From contig JAEYRN010000076.1 in assembly GCA_023435565.1 (NCBI GenBank), forward strand, positions 1-43,116: 43,116 nt of DNA, in the 5' to 3' direction. Origin of the DNA: Bacillota bacterium (GTDB lineage Bacteria; Bacillota; UBA4882; UBA8346). The notes under the pieces were generated by a model that was not told the origin of the DNA, searched no databases, and saw nothing but the letters and a program-made list of their open reading frames with translations. The position numbers were made by a program, and so were the translations under genes. Below, one piece after another: positions 41,406 to 43,116 of this stretch (position 1 is the stretch's first letter; each line of letters opens with the position of its first letter).

Positions 41406-42686
41406 TCATATTTTTTCTTCCGGAATGATACCAAATGAACCATGGATTAATTCATTTCCAAACCTCCCCAAGTCTTTTGCATCATGGATTGCATAACCCA
41501 GCAGATTAAACTTTAATCCGATTTTTATCCAATCATTCCACCCCTGTTGGTCGCGGAAGATAAGACAATGGCGTTCATGATGGCGCAGATAATCAACTAT
41601 TGTATCGTTCGTATCCTGATTATATTTAACCATGCGATGGTTCATAGCAGCCAAAAGTCTTGCTTCCCGAAATGATACGGTTCGGCATTGGTTACCTTGG
41701 TCAAGGTTCCAATCAAAACCGCCCACTCCTCCCATTAACAAGGTCTTTGGTCCAATATTGTATCGTATAATCTTTCGGAGCACCCGTTTCAAATTTATTC
41801 CGGACTGTAAAAACATCAATGGTGAATCCAATACGGAAAATGGTTCAATCAAAAGTATCTTTGTCAAATCGCTTATTTTGGGAAGATTTAACCAAAAAAG
41901 CCTGTTTGGGAGGTTCCTAAGATCACCAAGCAACGTGATAATTATCAATGGTATTTGCTTGATTGACAATGTTTCACATAAACAGTGCAATAAATCTTTC
42001 CAACGAAAAAGCGTTTCTAACGGAGCGTTTCTAAAATCAATTCCCCAATGTTTTGGAGGCCACCGTTTTAGATTAACAGCGATTCTCCTCCAATTTTTAT
42101 GAGATGAAAGAATTTTTTTCCATACTTCCGGTTGGGCAAACAAGGTTTGGAAAGTTCCGCTGCCACCTGAATTTTCGATTTTGATTAATTCACCGTTAGC
42201 ATCGATCTCCCATCCAGCATCCAAACCGGCAGTAGCCGGAAAGCTTTCCGTTCTTTTACCCGAACATAGCAATACCTTTTGATTTAAAAGCAATTTCATG
42301 CCGGGATATATTTTACGTTGCGGATTACCTTGACCGGAAATCCCTTGCCAAGCCGATTTGGAAACTCCAAATTTACGGGAGATAGAATTTAAATTCTCTC
42401 TCGGTTGTACAGTGTAAATTATCCGGTTTAATTTTGTTGCAGCGGCTTTCAATGTTGTAAGCAGTTCCGGTCCGGCAATTCCATCATTATTTAAATTGAA
42501 AGTTTTTTGGAAAAGCGTTACCGCTTCTTCGGTAAGCATTCCATATAAGCCGTCAACCCGTCCAAAATAAAATCCCGACTCTGTAAGGAGTTGTTGTAGC
42601 TCATGGACATCTTTGCCTTTGCTCCCGATCCGTAAGGTTCTTTTACCTAACGGCGCCTCAGATACCGCAACTATTTTCCATCCCAT
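41406..42686 (-). CDS. LysM/PG-binding protein with GH18-like (SleL/YaaH-type) domain
   Basis: A 426-residue protein (ATG 42686, GGGGG upstream; ATG 42755 is an alternative 23 codons earlier). Order: peptidoglycan-binding-1 domain (LRIGSKGKDVHELQQLL ... GLYGMLTEEAVTLFQ), LysM (YTVQPRENLNSISRKFGVS), then a TIM-barrel GH18-like domain resembling SleL/YaaH, with LLMGGVGGFDW and a C-terminal GLKFNLLGYAIHD. The usual DxxDxDxE catalytic motif is not there: the matching place reads GIDFRNAP, so the acid Glu is lost. It is likely a wall-binding spore protein rather than a hydrolase. No signal peptide is visible. It is flanked by copies B and C in opposite orientation. Confidence 0.8.
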   Translation of the reverse strand: MGWKIVAVSEAPLGKRTLRIGSKGKDVHELQQLLTESGFYFGRVDGLYGMLTEEAVTLFQKTFNLNNDGIAGPELLTTLKAAATKLNRIIYTVQPRENLNSISRKFGVSKSAWQGISGQGNPQRKIYPGMKLLLNQKVLLCSGKRTESFPATAGLDAGWEIDANGELIKIENSGGSGTFQTLFAQPEVWKKILSSHKNWRRIAVNLKRWPPKHWGIDFRNAPLETLFRWKDLLHCLCETLSIKQIPLIIITLLGDLRNLPNRLFWLNLPKISDLTKILLIEPFSVLDSPLMFLQSGINLKRVLRKIIRYNIGPKTLLMGGVGGFDWNLDQGNQCRTVSFREARLLAAMNHRMVKYNQDTNDTIVDYLRHHERHCLIFRDQQGWNDWIKIGLKFNLLGYAIHDAKDLGRFGNELIHGSFGIIPEEKI

Positions 42687-42790
42687 CTTCACAAACCCCC
42701 GATATAACCTTTGGAATCTTTTGCTTCCGGCTAGCCTATGCACCCTATCCGACATTAGGGACCTGATGCATAATAGAATTAATTCAACTT

Positions 42791-42942
42791 ATATATATAT
42801 GTCGCACTAAATCTTCCGAACACATAATAGCGAAATATTTCCTTGATTCATAAGATAAACTAATTTCGCTAATTTACCCTTTCAGATCCGGTTTTAGGGA
42901 TGTGAAAGTTTATTCGGATAATTTAGTTCATCTTATATAGAT
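42791..42942 (+). repeat. three-stem structured element, copy C
   Basis: Upstream of the SleL-like gene, in the opposite sense. Stems: P1, 8 of 9 bp (ATATGTCGC at 42797-42805 with 42830-42838); P2, 12 of 13 bp (42851-42863 with 42923-42935); P3, 10 of 11 bp (42879-42889 with 42898-42908). P2 is quite different in sequence from copy A yet still pairs; P3 has T-A for A-T at its second pair. It shares TATATATATATGTCGCA, CCTTGATT, ATCCGGT-TTT and TTATATAGAT with the others. Confidence 0.75.
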
Positions 42943-42985
42943 TATGGTTTAAGCCCAACTATGGTGCTATAGTGCAAATTTCAAA

Positions 42986-43065
42986 TTTTAATGTCAATAT
43001 TCTGTGAAAATGTCATGTAAAAGTAGGAAAATTATTCAGTGAAAATGTCACTAGAATAATTTTCC
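42986..43065. mobile_element. possible insertion-sequence terminus (IS21-like)
   Basis: Two exact copies of GTGAAAATGTCA (43004-43015 and 43039-43050), 35 nt apart, with a partial third near 42986. The second lies in a perfect 12-bp inverted repeat GGAAAATTATTC/GAATAATTTTCC (43026-43065). Multiple terminal repeats of this style are usual at IS21-family ends, where the transposase IstA binds; the transposase itself would lie beyond the window. Confidence 0.4.
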
Positions 43066-43116
43066 ATATACAATTAACGCCAAGCACATTTAGAACTGAA
43101 TAATGCATTAAGGATT

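Noticed and set aside
41212..41409. 65-codon minus-strand frame
   Set aside because: It lies in structured element copy B; composition follows the hairpins and not a protein.

Overview
The window reads as AT-rich chromosome from an endospore-forming Bacillota with a second (outer) membrane. Sporulation markers are CotF-type coat proteins, a SipL-like SPOCS+LysM protein, a second SPOCS (DUF3794) protein and a SleL/YaaH-like LysM-GH18 protein. Outer-membrane markers are lpxC, fabZ, lpxA, lpxI, lptC, lptA, lptB, lptF, an LptD-like barrel and an SLH-containing outer-membrane protein. The SCIFF peptide/maturase pair points to Clostridia-like relatives. Together this suggests a diderm, spore-forming, clostridia-related lineage (Hydrogenispora/Limnochordia-like); the taxon is inference.

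Layout. 1-4.5 kb: a secreted protein, a YfcE-like phosphoesterase overlapping a doubly truncated ndk remnant, a coat-protein pair and a chemoreceptor. 4.7-9.4 kb: a membrane protein, a carotenoid-desaturase-like gene lacking its FAD-binding N-terminus, and a + strand cluster of a TauE/SafE-like protein, a NapH-like polyferredoxin and a small anchored protein. 9.4-14.1 kb: a minus-strand SNF2 ATPase, SWIM-finger protein and membrane protein whose C-terminal part lies in the -1 frame after an A-AAA-AAA run. 14.5-20.4 kb: MBL hydrolase, rlmD, suhB, scfB, scfA, tRNA-Ala(CGC) and an orphan DNA methyltransferase. 20.5-36 kb: a minus-strand envelope block running, in transcription order, from a large coiled-coil membrane protein and an ABC ATPase through lpxC-fabZ-lpxA, lpxI, lptC-lptA-lptB-lptF, DUF3084, yqgF, SLH-OMP and a 20-residue-repeat protein to lptD-like. 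36-43 kb: SPOCS protein, SDR, an unknown gene, SipL-like protein, SleL-like protein and what may be an IS21-type terminus.

The envelope genes fit one task: lipid A precursor synthesis (LpxC, LpxA, LpxI, with FabZ supplying fatty-acid synthesis), LPS export (LptB/F/C/A/D) and outer-membrane attachment (SLH protein). lpxD, lpxB and lpxK are not in the window.

The most novel item is a family of three ~150-170 nt elements at 18995-19147 (+), 41168-41335 (-) and 42791-42942 (+). Each folds into the same three-stem plan, and bases in the stems differ between copies in a compensating way. I recognise no known family. Other points of note are the coiled-coil membrane protein with an EAA-like loop beside an ABC ATPase, the possible -1 frameshift at 9750-9756, and an lptD-like gene whose signal peptide has no standard start codon.
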